From positions 62,001-126,000 of the forward strand of contig NZ_JAFCLG010000010.1 of NCBI RefSeq assembly GCF_018129685.1: DNA of 64,000 nt, read 5' to 3'. The translations under genes and the position numbers were made by a program. This document shows, in pieces, positions 35,381 to 43,616 of the stretch (position 1 is its first letter; the number at the start of each line of letters is the position of its first letter). The notes beneath the pieces are model-generated. The model searched no databases and had not been told where the DNA came from. It saw only the letters and a list, made by a program, of their open reading frames with translations. This stretch comes from Bradyrhizobium manausense. GTDB lineage: Bacteria > Pseudomonadota > Alphaproteobacteria > Rhizobiales > Xanthobacteraceae.

Positions 35381-35783
35381 GTTTCGAGCTGCGGTCATTG
35401 TTGGAACCGGAATATTATGGTCGACGGCCGATGTGGCGACAACCCTGAGTTTATGAAATCAGTATTCAAACCATTATCGAACGACGTCGCGTGCGCCTCC
35501 CCATCCCGTTTCACGTAAGCTTTCGGTCCTGAAAGGGGGCACGGATAGTTTTGGCACGATACCATGGCGCGAAACGTGCGTCAGGTCACTCATGCCGTTT
35601 TGTGAGATCGGTTCGCCTTAACGGCGCGCAAAGGAGCTATCGAGGGCTGGTCACCGGGCAGTCCCAGCCGGACAGGTTGATATAGAGGTTCGGCCTGCAG
35701 GCGCGACCGACAGGCCAATTCCTGCCGGGAAACGAGGCGCCGCCTTGGCTTCTGCAATCGCCGCCGGGTTTATGGGCAACCGG
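35381..35783. other. Upstream region of the AAA-protease operon, no gene seen
   Basis: About 400 bases lie between the membrane-protein gene and the repeat element. No reading frame with protein-like composition is visible; a 64-codon minus-strand frame around 35651-35845 has no ribosome site. The operon promoter is expected here, reading leftward, but no clear -35/-10 pair could be assigned. Confidence 0.4.
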
Positions 35784-35888
35784 CCTAAAGCATGATCCGG
35801 AAAAGTGCGAAGCGGTTTTCCGGAAAGATCATGCGCAAACAACAATCTAAGCGCGATGACGATTCATCCAAATCTCATCGCGCTTTAG
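35784..35888. repeat. Double palindromic repeat element (CATGATCCGGAAAA type)
   Basis: Two consecutive dyads are present. The first pairs GCATGATCCGGAAAA (35790 on) with TTTTCCGGAAAGATCATGC (to 35834). The second pairs CTAAGCGCGATGA (35847-35859) with TCATCGCGCTTTAG (35875-35888) and overlaps the stop codon of pobA. The sequence is of a kind seen many times in rhizobial genomes (recognised from memory). The second hairpin is well placed to terminate pobA. Confidence 0.75.
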
Positions 35889-37057
35889 AACGGCAGCCCC
35901 ACATAATTCTCCGCGAGCAGCCGCTGCGCCGTCTCGGACGACAGCAGATAGTCCAGCTCCGTCTGCTGAAGCCGGTCTTCATACTCCGAACGATCGGGGA
36001 AACGATGCAGCATCATCGTCATCCACCATGAGAAGCGCTGCGCCTTCCAGATCCGCGCCAGAGCCTTGGCCGAATATCCTTTCAGCCCGGAATCATCACC
36101 ATCCTGATAGTGCGCGAGCATCGCGTGGTAGAGATAATAGATGTCGGAAGCCGCACTGTTCAGCCCGCGCGCGCCGGTCGGCGGCACGATGTGGGCGGCA
36201 TCGCCGGCGAGGAACAGGCGACCATAGCTCATCGGCTCGGCAACGAAGCTGCGCAAGGGCGCAATGCTCTTCTCGATCGAAGGCCCCGTGATCAGGCGCG
36301 CCGCGACATCGTCGGGCAAACGTCGCTTCAACTCGGCCCAAAACGCGTCGTCCGACCAGTCCTCGACCTTGTCGGTGAGCGGCACCTGGACATAGTAGCG
36401 GCTCAGCACCTGTGAGCGCAGCGAGCACAGTGCGAAGCCGCGTTCGTGCTTCACATAGATCAGCTCCGGCGACACCGGCTTGGTACGCGACAGCACCCCC
36501 AACCAGCCGAACGGATAGACCTTCTCGTATTCGCGCAGCACGTCTTTCGGGATCGACTTGCGACTGACACCGTGAAAGCCGTCGGCGCCGACGATGTAAT
36601 CGCAATCGACACGCACGACCTCGCCGTCCGCGCGATACGTCACGTAGGGCCGATCCGAGGTCAGGTCATGCGGCGTCACGTCGTCGGCATTGTGAATCAC
36701 CTTGCCGCCAAGACGGTCGCGCGCCTCGTAGAGATCGCGCGTCACCTCGGTCTGGCCATAGACCAGCACCGAATTGCCGCCGGAATGCTTGTGCAGGTCG
36801 ATATGGGAGAGCACGCCGTCATGGGCGATCTCGAAGCCGTTGTGGATCTCGCCCTCGCGGTCCATCCGCTCGCCGCATTGCGCCTCGCGCATCAGCCGCG
36901 CGAAGCCATGTTCCAGCACGCCGGCGCGGATGCGGGCCAGCACGTGCTCGCGGCTGTATTTCTCCAGCACGACGGTGTCGATGCCCTTGAGGTGCAGGAG
37001 CTGGGACAGCAGCAGCCCGGACGGTCCACCGCCGATGATGCAGACCTGAACTTTCAT
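35885..37057 (-). CDS. pobA: 4-hydroxybenzoate 3-monooxygenase
   Basis: This 390-residue flavoprotein converts 4-hydroxybenzoate to protocatechuate using NADPH and oxygen. The FAD dinucleotide fold IIGGGPSGLLLSQLL opens the protein. The DG motif is in DYIVGADGFHGVSR, and the second FAD motif LFLAGDAAHIVPPTGARGLN is near 280. The start ATG 37057 follows GGGAGGA; the longer frame upstream overlaps the regulator and is not used. It is divergent from pobR and feeds the pcaHG dioxygenase 4 kb away. Confidence 0.96.
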   Translation of the reverse strand: MKVQVCIIGGGPSGLLLSQLLHLKGIDTVVLEKYSREHVLARIRAGVLEHGFARLMREAQCGERMDREGEIHNGFEIAHDGVLSHIDLHKHSGGNSVLVYGQTEVTRDLYEARDRLGGKVIHNADDVTPHDLTSDRPYVTYRADGEVVRVDCDYIVGADGFHGVSRKSIPKDVLREYEKVYPFGWLGVLSRTKPVSPELIYVKHERGFALCSLRSQVLSRYYVQVPLTDKVEDWSDDAFWAELKRRLPDDVAARLITGPSIEKSIAPLRSFVAEPMSYGRLFLAGDAAHIVPPTGARGLNSAASDIYYLYHAMLAHYQDGDDSGLKGYSAKALARIWKAQRFSWWMTMMLHRFPDRSEYEDRLQQTELDYLLSSETAQRLLAENYVGLPF

Positions 37058-37143
37058 TTTTCCGTCCTCCCGTCGGCACTTTTTTGCAGATTTCGTAGCC
37101 CGGACCGATGGAGGGTTTCGCCATTGTCTTGTACTATTCGAAC
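37058..37143. promoter_or_regulatory. pobA-pobR divergent control region
   Basis: Only 86 bases separate the two divergent starts, so promoters and PobR sites must overlap here. The stretch contains the pobA ribosome site and a run of Ts near 37079-37084, and ends GTCTTGTACTATTCGAAC before pobR. No perfect palindrome was found, as expected for AraC-type regulators that bind direct half-sites. Confidence 0.5.
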
Positions 37144-38010
37144 ATGAGAACCGCAGCTGCCGCCCCGACGATCCGGGTCTACAATCTGTTCGGCGAAGCC
37201 GGCGACCTGCCCGACGTGGTGCATTGCGAGACGATTGCATCGCGCTCGGTGCTGCACGACTGGACCCTCGCCGTGCACCGCCACGCCCGGCTGCACCAGG
37301 TGCTGCTGATCGAGCGCGGCGGCGGCGAAGCGACGCTCGACGGGCGCGTGGTGCCGCTCAAGCCGATGCAGATCGTCAACGTGCCGGTTGGCGATGTCCA
37401 CGGCTTCAGCTTCGTGCCCGGAACCGAAGGTTGGGTGCTGACGATCGCCGCGGAAATTCTCGACGAGGCGCTGCTCGCCGCCGAGGGCCTGCGCGGCGTG
37501 CTGTCGCGCTCGGCCGTGGTGCGTGGCACGCCGCAAATCCGCGCCGTCATGAAGCAGATCTTTGCCGAGCACGCCGCTCGCGATTTCGGCCGTGCGCACG
37601 TGCTGCGTTCGTTGTCGGCAGCCATCATCGGCCTCGTCGCACGCGCGCTCGCGAGCCAGAGCGGCGCTGGCGGCAGTTCCGAGTCAAATCTGTTCCGCCG
37701 CTTCGAAGCTCTGCTCGAGCAGCATCATCTGGCACGCTGGAGCGTCGCCGACTACGCCGACGCGCTGGCGATCACGCCGACCCACCTCAACCGCGTCACA
37801 CGCGCGGCCACCGGCGACACCGCCTCGCATCTGATCCTCAACCGGCTGATCCGCGAGGCGCGGCGCAACCTCGTCTATACCAACCTGCCGGTCTCGACCA
37901 TCGCCTATGCGCTCGGCTTCGAGGACCCCGCCTATTTCAGCCGTGTCTACGCCGCGGCCACGGGCCTGTCGCCGCGCGCGTTCCGGGCGCAGCTCCATGG
38001 TGACGGGTAG
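37144..38010 (+). CDS. pobR: AraC-family transcriptional activator of pobA (PobR)
   Basis: This 288-residue regulator has an N-terminal cupin-like ligand domain (LHQVLLIERGGGEATLDG, then QIVNVPVGDVHGFSF). Its C-terminal double helix-turn-helix (about 190-285) has WSVADYADALAITPTHLNR and IAYALGFEDPAYFSRVYAAATG. AraC-type PobR proteins activate pobA in response to 4-hydroxybenzoate, and its divergent position to pobA supports the same role. ATG 37144 is preferred over 12 upstream codons that begin inside the intergenic region. Confidence 0.88.
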   Translation: MRTAAAAPTIRVYNLFGEAGDLPDVVHCETIASRSVLHDWTLAVHRHARLHQVLLIERGGGEATLDGRVVPLKPMQIVNVPVGDVHGFSFVPGTEGWVLTIAAEILDEALLAAEGLRGVLSRSAVVRGTPQIRAVMKQIFAEHAARDFGRAHVLRSLSAAIIGLVARALASQSGAGGSSESNLFRRFEALLEQHHLARWSVADYADALAITPTHLNRVTRAATGDTASHLILNRLIREARRNLVYTNLPVSTIAYALGFEDPAYFSRVYAAATGLSPRAFRAQLHGDG

Positions 38011-38019
38011 GGCTAACCG

Positions 38020-38505
38020 TCAGGCGAGCTCATCCGACAGCTTTCGCATGACACGATCGAGGACAGTGATCTCTTCGGGCGTCAAGAGAGCGAGAAGCTT
38101 CGCTTCCCGCTCCAGGGCGAGCGGCGCGATCTTTCGGTAGAGCGCGCGCCCGGCCTCCGTCAGTGCGACGATCAGCTCCCGGCGATCATCGGACGCATGA
38201 GTCCGCCGGACGATGCCGCGCTCTTCCAGTCCCTTCATGGCACGGCTGACCTGCATCTTGTCCAGCGTCGTCAGGGGCCCGACTTCCTTGGTGGCGATCG
38301 CGGACCTCGCGCCGAGGATGGCGAGCACGCGCCATTCCTGCCGCGACAGGGCAAAGCGCTCCAGATACACCTCGGCGACCGCAACCGACACCTGCTCGGC
38401 CAGCCGCGCCAGGCGATAAGGAAAATACTGCTGGAGATCGAGCGTCACCCCGTCCGGCGTTGCGGCCTTCGCTCTCGTCTGCGCGTCCTTGAAACGTCCT
38501 GTCAT
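38020..38505 (-). CDS. MarR-family repressor
   Basis: This 161-residue winged-helix regulator has the MarR pattern FALSRQEWRVLAILGARSAI, then LTTLDKMQVSRAMKGLEERG as recognition helix, then the wing RRTHASDDRRELIVALTEAG. It lies divergent to the VOC/hydroxylase/DUF2783 operon, with 114 bases between, and probably represses it until a phenolic ligand binds. Its stop is 9 bases from the end of the convergent pobR. Confidence 0.9.
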   Translation of the reverse strand: MTGRFKDAQTRAKAATPDGVTLDLQQYFPYRLARLAEQVSVAVAEVYLERFALSRQEWRVLAILGARSAIATKEVGPLTTLDKMQVSRAMKGLEERGIVRRTHASDDRRELIVALTEAGRALYRKIAPLALEREAKLLALLTPEEITVLDRVMRKLSDELA

Positions 38506-38543
38506 GCTGCCCGTCCCATGTCCGCAAGATTCGTCCTTGCCAT

Positions 38544-38557
38544 TTGATCCAGATCAA
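38544..38557. promoter_or_regulatory. FixK/FNR-type box
   Basis: TTGATCCAGATCAA is a perfect dyad that fits both the FNR and FixK consensus (TTGA-N6-TCAA). It lies in the 114-base divergent region between the MarR gene and the VOC operon, centred 70 bases before the VOC start. It implies oxygen-responsive control of one or both directions by a FixK-like or FNR-like protein. Confidence 0.65.
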
Positions 38558-38619
38558 TTACTGCTAATCGTAACAGATGATACTAATTCAACAAGTCCAA
38601 TCTCAGGGAGCGAACCGCC

Positions 38620-39162
38620 ATGAAGATCGAGAAGATCCATCACGTCGCCTATCGCTGTGTCGATGCCAAGGCGACCGTCGAGTTCTACAAGAAGGTCATG
38701 AACATGGACCTTCTCGGCGCCATCGCCGAAGACAAGGTGCCTTCCACGAAGGCGCCCGACCCCTACATGCACATCTTCCTCGATGCGGGGAACGGCAACA
38801 TCCTGGCCTTCTTCGAATTGCCGAACTCGCCCCCGATGGGGCGTGATCCCAACACGCCGGACTGGACGCAGCACATCGCCTTCCAGGTCAAGGATCTCGG
38901 CGAGCTCGAGGAAGCCAAGGCGCGCGCCGAGGCCGCGGGCCTCGACGTCGTCGGCGTCACCGACCACACCATCTTCAAGTCGATCTATTTCCGCGACCCG
39001 AGCGGCCATCGCCTGGAGATCGCCGCCTGGACGGCGACGCCGGAGCAGCTGAGCCGCATGAAATCGGTCGCCCATGAAATGGTCGACGAATGGGCGCGCA
39101 CCAAGCGGCCGCCGCGCCACACCGCCTGGCTTCACGAGAAAGAATTCGCGGGCGCAGAATAG
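38620..39162 (+). CDS. VOC (glyoxalase/bleomycin-resistance fold) family protein
   Basis: This 180-residue protein has two VOC half-sites. The metal ligands are suggested by His in KIHHVAYRC, Glu in LAFFELPNSP, His in WTQHIAFQV and Glu in GHRLEIAAW. The length and the long C-terminal helix resemble VOC proteins found next to flavin hydroxylases, some of which are extradiol-type dioxygenases or isomerases. It starts the operon with the FAD hydroxylase, 31 bases upstream of it. Reaction unknown. Confidence 0.8.
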   Translation: MKIEKIHHVAYRCVDAKATVEFYKKVMNMDLLGAIAEDKVPSTKAPDPYMHIFLDAGNGNILAFFELPNSPPMGRDPNTPDWTQHIAFQVKDLGELEEAKARAEAAGLDVVGVTDHTIFKSIYFRDPSGHRLEIAAWTATPEQLSRMKSVAHEMVDEWARTKRPPRHTAWLHEKEFAGAE

Positions 39163-39193
39163 CCACGCTGCCCCGCAGCCAGGAAAGCCAATC

Positions 39194-40831
39194 ATGACGA
39201 ATTACGTCTATCCCCGGTTCGACTATGTGCGGTCCGCCGAGCAGGCCGCGGGTATCGTGCGTCGGCACCCGATCGTGGTCATTGGCGCAGGCCCGATCGG
39301 CCTGACGGCAGCGCTCGACCTTGCGGCGCGCGGCCAGCCCGTGATCGTCCTCGACGACAACGACACTGTCAGCATCGGCTCGCGGGCCGTCTGCTACGCC
39401 AAGCGTCCGCTCGAGATTTGGGACCGACTGCACTGCGCGGCTCCCATGGTCGCACGCGGCGTGAGCTGGAACGTGGGCAAGGTTTTCTTCCGCGATCAGC
39501 TCTCCTATCAGTTCGACCTCCTGCCCGAAACAGGCCACCAATGGCCCGCCATGATCAACCTTCAGCAATATCATCTGGAGGAAATCCTGGTCGCGAAGTG
39601 CCGGGACAATCCGCTGATCGACCTTCGCTGGAAGCATCGGCTGATCAGCCTGAAACAGACACCGGACCATGCCGAGCTCGCCGTCGAGACACCCGACGGA
39701 ATCTTCACCATGGAAGCCGAGTGGGTGATCGCTTGCGATGGTGCCAACTCCGACACGCGGCGAATGGTCGGGGCCGAGTTCAAGGGGCAGTATTTCCAGG
39801 ATCGCTTCCTGATTGCCGACGTGGTCATGAATGCGGATTTTCCAACCGAGCGCTGGTTCTGGTTCGACCCGCCCTTTCATCCTGGCCAGTCGGTGCTCTT
39901 GCACCGGCAATCCGACAACATCTGGCGTATCGACTTTCAGCTCGGCTGGAACGCCGATCCTGATGAAGAGAAAAAGCCGGAACGGGTGATCCCCCGCATC
40001 AAGGCGATGCTGGGCGACAAGGCTGATTTCAGTCTCGAATGGGTCTCGATCTATCAATTCGCATGCCGGCGCATCGACAATTTCCGATATGGTCGCGTGC
40101 TGTTCGCCGGCGACGCGGCGCATCAGGTCTCGCCATTCGGTGCGCGCGGCGCCAACACGGGCGTGCAGGATATCGACAATCTGGCCTGGAAGCTCGCGCT
40201 GGTGCTGCGCGGCGAGGCGGGCGAGGCGCTGCTCGACACTTATCACACCGAGCGCGCCTATGCCGCCGACGACAATCTCCTGAATTCGACGCGCGCCACG
40301 GATTTCATCACGCCGAAGACGAAAGTCAGCCGCTATTTCCGTGACGCCGCACTGGAGCTGGCGCAGCACCACGATTTCGCGCGCCCGCTGGTCAACAGCG
40401 GCCGGCTGTCTGTCCCGACGCCTTACGTCGGCTCGCCGCTGAACACGCCGGACGACGGCGCGCTTGTCGGCGACATGCGGCCGGGCACCAACGCCGCGGA
40501 TGCTCCCGTCACGATCGGCGGCAAGCCTGGCTGGTTCCTCAACTGTCTCGGTGACGGCTTTACCGTTGTGACCTTCGGCAATCCGACCAGCAAGACGAAG
40601 CTGACGGCCGGACAGCTCGAAGCGCGGATCATCTGTGTCGGGCGCGACATCGAGGACGCGCGGGGCCTTCTTGCCGCCCGCTACGGCGCCTCGCCGGGCA
40701 CCACCTACCTGTTCCGGCCCGACCAGTATGTCGCTGCGCGCTGGAGGGAATTCGACGAAGCCGAGATCGCCGACGCAGTCTCGAGAGCCACCGGCCGCCC
40801 CGCGGCCCACCAGAGGGAACTCGCGGCATGA
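39194..40831 (+). CDS. FAD-dependent aromatic hydroxylase (MhpA/PheA type)
   Basis: This 545-residue flavoprotein monooxygenase has PIVVIGAGPIGLTAALDLAA at about 31-50, the DG motif in WVIACDGANSDTR, and GRVLFAGDAAHQVSPFGARG near 300. The C-terminal thioredoxin-like domain typical of phenol and 3-hydroxyphenylpropionate hydroxylases is present (about 420-540). The likely reaction is NAD(P)H-dependent hydroxylation of a phenolic acid, but the substrate is not fixed by sequence. The start ATG 39194 follows AGGAAAG. Its stop overlaps the DUF2783 start by 4 bases. Confidence 0.87.
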   Translation: MTNYVYPRFDYVRSAEQAAGIVRRHPIVVIGAGPIGLTAALDLAARGQPVIVLDDNDTVSIGSRAVCYAKRPLEIWDRLHCAAPMVARGVSWNVGKVFFRDQLSYQFDLLPETGHQWPAMINLQQYHLEEILVAKCRDNPLIDLRWKHRLISLKQTPDHAELAVETPDGIFTMEAEWVIACDGANSDTRRMVGAEFKGQYFQDRFLIADVVMNADFPTERWFWFDPPFHPGQSVLLHRQSDNIWRIDFQLGWNADPDEEKKPERVIPRIKAMLGDKADFSLEWVSIYQFACRRIDNFRYGRVLFAGDAAHQVSPFGARGANTGVQDIDNLAWKLALVLRGEAGEALLDTYHTERAYAADDNLLNSTRATDFITPKTKVSRYFRDAALELAQHHDFARPLVNSGRLSVPTPYVGSPLNTPDDGALVGDMRPGTNAADAPVTIGGKPGWFLNCLGDGFTVVTFGNPTSKTKLTAGQLEARIICVGRDIEDARGLLAARYGASPGTTYLFRPDQYVAARWREFDEAEIADAVSRATGRPAAHQRELAA

Positions 40832-41022
40832 CGCTCAATCTTGCACCTGGAATCGTCGATCCCGACGGCTTCTACGCCGAGCTGATCGACAGCCAGCGGG
40901 ATCTCGACGAGGAGCAGGCCCTGCGCATGAATGCGCGCCTCATCTTGCTGCTCGCCAATCACATCGGCGACCGGGCCGTGCTCACCGAGGCGATCCGATA
41001 CGCGCGCAATCCGGCCGGGTGA
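40828..41022 (+). CDS. DUF2783 small protein
   Basis: This 64-residue, mostly helical protein (DPDGFYAELIDSQRDLDEEQ, then RLILLLANHIGDRAVLTEAI) is of the DUF2783 type that follows flavin hydroxylase genes. The start codon overlaps the hydroxylase stop (ATGA), so translation is coupled and the two gene products are probably needed in fixed ratio. The role is unknown, possibly a subunit or assembly aid. Confidence 0.8.
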   Translation: MTLNLAPGIVDPDGFYAELIDSQRDLDEEQALRMNARLILLLANHIGDRAVLTEAIRYARNPAG

Positions 41023-41050
41023 ATGCTCTTGCCCGGCACCGCCAAGACGT

Positions 41051-41080
41051 GTTCGGCCTCATTCATCGATGAGGCCGAAC
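41051..41080. terminator. Bidirectional intrinsic terminator
   Basis: A perfect 12-bp stem GTTCGGCCTCAT (41051-41062) and ATGAGGCCGAAC (41069-41080) with a 6-base loop. It sits between the convergent ends of the DUF2783 gene and pcaG, and is read by both operons. Confidence 0.8.
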
Positions 41081-41098
41081 TTCCGTCAAGCAGTTGCA

Positions 41099-41725
41099 TC
41101 ACACATCGAAGAACACGGTCTCTTCAGGCCCCTGCAAATTGATGGTGAAGGAATACACCACCTTGCCGGCCCGCTCGCTGCGGGTGGCGATCAGCGTCTT
41201 GCGGCGCACTTGCTGCTCGATCAGATTGAGCACGGGATCGGCGGCGTTGGCGGCCTCCTCGTCCGAGAAATAAAGCCGCGTGTTGAGGCCGATGTTGATG
41301 CCGCGTGCGACGATCCAGACATTGACGTGAGGCGCGCATTTGCGCCCTGCCTTGTCGACGATCGCGCCGGGCTTGATGGTCTCGAACGTCACCAGCCCAC
41401 TCTCGAAATCGGAGCCGGCGCGGCCCCAGCCGCGAAACTCTTCGTCCAGCACGCCGGCCGAGCGATCGGCCGGATGGTTGTAGCGGCCGGCCGCGTTGGC
41501 CTGCCAGATCTCGAGCAGCACGTCACGCAGCGGCGTGCCGCTGCCATCGAGCACCTTGCCTTCCAGCGTGATGCGCTCGCCTGCCGTGTTCGACGTCACC
41601 AGCACGTTGGAAAAATTCTTCTCGAAGATGTCGAAGCCGGCCATGGCCGGGATCAGGCCGATATGGACGTAGGGACCGGCCGTTTGCGACGCGGTTTCCT
41701 TGAGATAGTCGAGCGGCTGCGGCAT
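41099..41725 (-). CDS. pcaG: Protocatechuate 3,4-dioxygenase alpha subunit
   Basis: This 208-residue alpha subunit shares the intradiol fold (GTPLRDVLLEIWQANAAGRY, then FRGWGRAGSDFESGLVTFET and APHVNVWIVARGINIGLNTR) but, as usual for PcaG, lacks the full set of iron ligands, which are in PcaH. With PcaH it opens the ring of protocatechuate to beta-carboxymuconate. It starts 3 bases after the pcaH stop. No pcaC, pcaB or pcaD is in the window. Confidence 0.95.
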   Translation of the reverse strand: MPQPLDYLKETASQTAGPYVHIGLIPAMAGFDIFEKNFSNVLVTSNTAGERITLEGKVLDGSGTPLRDVLLEIWQANAAGRYNHPADRSAGVLDEEFRGWGRAGSDFESGLVTFETIKPGAIVDKAGRKCAPHVNVWIVARGINIGLNTRLYFSDEEAANAADPVLNLIEQQVRRKTLIATRSERAGKVVYSFTINLQGPEETVFFDV

Positions 41726-41728
41726 GGC

Positions 41729-42511
41729 TCAGTTCCCCTCCGGGCGGTTCTCGAAATGGGTGGAGCGCTGGCCGCGCAGCACGATGTCGAAGCGGTAGGC
41801 GAGCGAGTCGAACGGCGTCGAGGCGTTGAGATCGAGCGGCGCGACAAGACGGTCGAGCGCGTCCTTGTCCGGGATCGTCGTCAGGATCGGGCAGATCGGG
41901 ATCAGCGGATCGCCCTCGAAGTACATCTGCGTGATCAGCCGCTGCGCGAAGCCCGAGCCGAACACCGAGAAGTGGATGTGGGCGGGACGCCAGCTGTTGA
42001 CGAAGTTGCGCCAGGGATAGGGGCCCGGCTTCACGGTGCGGAAATAGTAATAGCCGGTGTCGTCTGTGAGCGCCCGGCCGCAGCCGCCGAAATTGGGATC
42101 GATCGGCGCCAGATAGGTATCCTTCTTGTGCCGGTAACGGCCGCCGGCATTGGCCTGCCAGAACTCGACCAGCGTCTTCGGCACGCCGCGGCCGGTCTCG
42201 TCCAGCACGCGGCCATGGACGATGATGCGCTCGCCGACGGGATCGCCGTCCTTGGCGTAGTTGCGGATCAGATCATTGTCGAGCGGGCCGAGATCATTGT
42301 GGCCGAACACCGGCCCCGTGATCTCCGAGATCGAGTTCTCCAGCGACAACAGCGCCTGGCGCGGCGAACGCAGCACCGAGGACTTGTAGCCGGGTGCGTA
42401 GGCCGGCGGATGGATGGCGCGGTCGCGCTGGAATAAGCCGCCGTCGCGCGGGCTGAACGGTTCAGGGCGGTTGAGGCGGGGATCGCTGAAGGCTGGCGCC
42501 TGGGCATTCAT
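41729..42511 (-). CDS. pcaH: Protocatechuate 3,4-dioxygenase beta subunit
   Basis: This 260-residue catalytic subunit carries the ferric-iron ligands: the tyrosines in GGRYRHKKDTYLAP and GPYPWRN, and the histidines in RPAHIHFSVFG. The N-terminal extension (SISEITGPVFGHNDLGPLDN) is typical of PcaH. The start ATG 42511 is chosen over a long in-frame extension of no protein-like character. It is divergent from a LysR-type regulator, with 105 bases between the starts. Confidence 0.96.
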   Translation of the reverse strand: MNAQAPAFSDPRLNRPEPFSPRDGGLFQRDRAIHPPAYAPGYKSSVLRSPRQALLSLENSISEITGPVFGHNDLGPLDNDLIRNYAKDGDPVGERIIVHGRVLDETGRGVPKTLVEFWQANAGGRYRHKKDTYLAPIDPNFGGCGRALTDDTGYYYFRTVKPGPYPWRNFVNSWRPAHIHFSVFGSGFAQRLITQMYFEGDPLIPICPILTTIPDKDALDRLVAPLDLNASTPFDSLAYRFDIVLRGQRSTHFENRPEGN

Positions 42512-42616
42512 CGGCGTTGTCTCTCCCTGTGGCCGCGACCGGTCCGGGCGCGGCGTGTTGGCGAGATCATGCGCGCAGCTATTCCACAAATAAACAGATC
42601 GATTATAATGCATTAC

Positions 42617-43534
42617 ATGAAGAAAATCGATCATTTGGCCCTCGACGGCCACGCCCTCGAACTGTTCCTCGCGGTGCTGGAGGAAGGCTCGGTGACATCG
42701 GCCGCGACACGTCTCGGCCTGACGCAATCGGCCGTCAGCCATGCCCTCAACAAGCTGCGACGGATTGTCGGCGATCCGCTGTTTGCAAAGTCCGGCCGCG
42801 GCATTGTCGCGACCGCCCACGCCCAGGCGCTGGCCGCAAAGGCACGCGCACTGATCGACGAGATGCGCAGCTTTGCCGGCGGCGTCTCTTTCGAGCCGGC
42901 GAGCGCAAAGCTCTCGCTGACGATCGCGGCCAACGACTTCCAGCGCGACCTGCTGCTGCCCCGCTTCTTCGGACATGTCGCGGCGCAGGTGAAGAACCTG
43001 GACCTGCGCGTGATCCCGTCACAATCGCCCTCGCCCGCCATGCTGCGCGAAAATCGCTGCGACCTCCTGATCACGCCGCTGCCGCCATCCGGCATCGACA
43101 TCGTGCAGAAGCGTCTGCTGAGCGATCATTACGTCTGTTACTACGATCCCGGGACGCGGGCGGCTCCCTCCGGTCGCGGCGCTTATCTCGCCGCGCGCCA
43201 CGTCACGGTGGTCTACACTGATAACGAGCGGCTCGACTTCGACCGCCGGCTCGCCGCGAACGGCTTCCACCGCGACATCGCCATCTCCGTGCCGAGCTTC
43301 TCCGGCGTACCATCATTCCTGCGCGGAACGCAGATGCTGGCGAGCATGCCGAGCCTGCTGGCCTCCAGCGTGATGGTTGGCTTCGCGCATGCGCGGATTC
43401 CGCTCGCGTCGCGCACCCGCACGCTGGCCGAGCTGCCGATGTTCATGGTCTGGCATCAGCGTTACCAGAAGGACCCGGCGCATCGCTGGATCCGGACACA
43501 GCTGGAATGCGTGGCGGCGACGGCTGGCGCCTGA
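42617..43534 (+). CDS. LysR-family regulator divergent from pcaHG
   Basis: This 305-residue regulator has the winged-helix start (ALELFLAVLEEGSVTSAATR, GLTQSAVSHALNKLRRIVGD) and a periplasmic-binding-like ligand domain. Its divergent position makes it the probable pcaHG regulator, like PcaQ in Agrobacterium, though the sequence was not matched to PcaQ specifically. ATG 42617 (MKKIDHL) is chosen; ATG 42608 is a 3-codon longer option. The gap to pcaH contains an AT-rich stretch (ATTATAATGCATTACA) fitting a LysR-type promoter. Confidence 0.82.
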   Translation: MKKIDHLALDGHALELFLAVLEEGSVTSAATRLGLTQSAVSHALNKLRRIVGDPLFAKSGRGIVATAHAQALAAKARALIDEMRSFAGGVSFEPASAKLSLTIAANDFQRDLLLPRFFGHVAAQVKNLDLRVIPSQSPSPAMLRENRCDLLITPLPPSGIDIVQKRLLSDHYVCYYDPGTRAAPSGRGAYLAARHVTVVYTDNERLDFDRRLAANGFHRDIAISVPSFSGVPSFLRGTQMLASMPSLLASSVMVGFAHARIPLASRTRTLAELPMFMVWHQRYQKDPAHRWIRTQLECVAATAGA

Positions 43535-43616
43535 ACGGATCGGCTGCCGCAGGGGATGGCCAGCCCATCGCCAAACCCACTGGTTGCGCGCGGTCGGCCA
43601 CGCTAGAATTCGTTCC

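Noticed and set aside
32888..35518. Plus-strand open frame of 876 codons opposite the AAA-AAA-protease gene
   Set aside because: Antisense shadow. It contains no domain, and the opposite strand holds both Walker motifs and the protease triad.
41023..41098. Possible small gene between DUF2783 and pcaG
   Set aside because: The stretch is fully explained by a perfect 12-bp hairpin serving both convergent operons.
43377..43616. Upstream extension of pncB
   Set aside because: It overlaps the end of the LysR gene; the conserved enzyme begins at ATG 43617.
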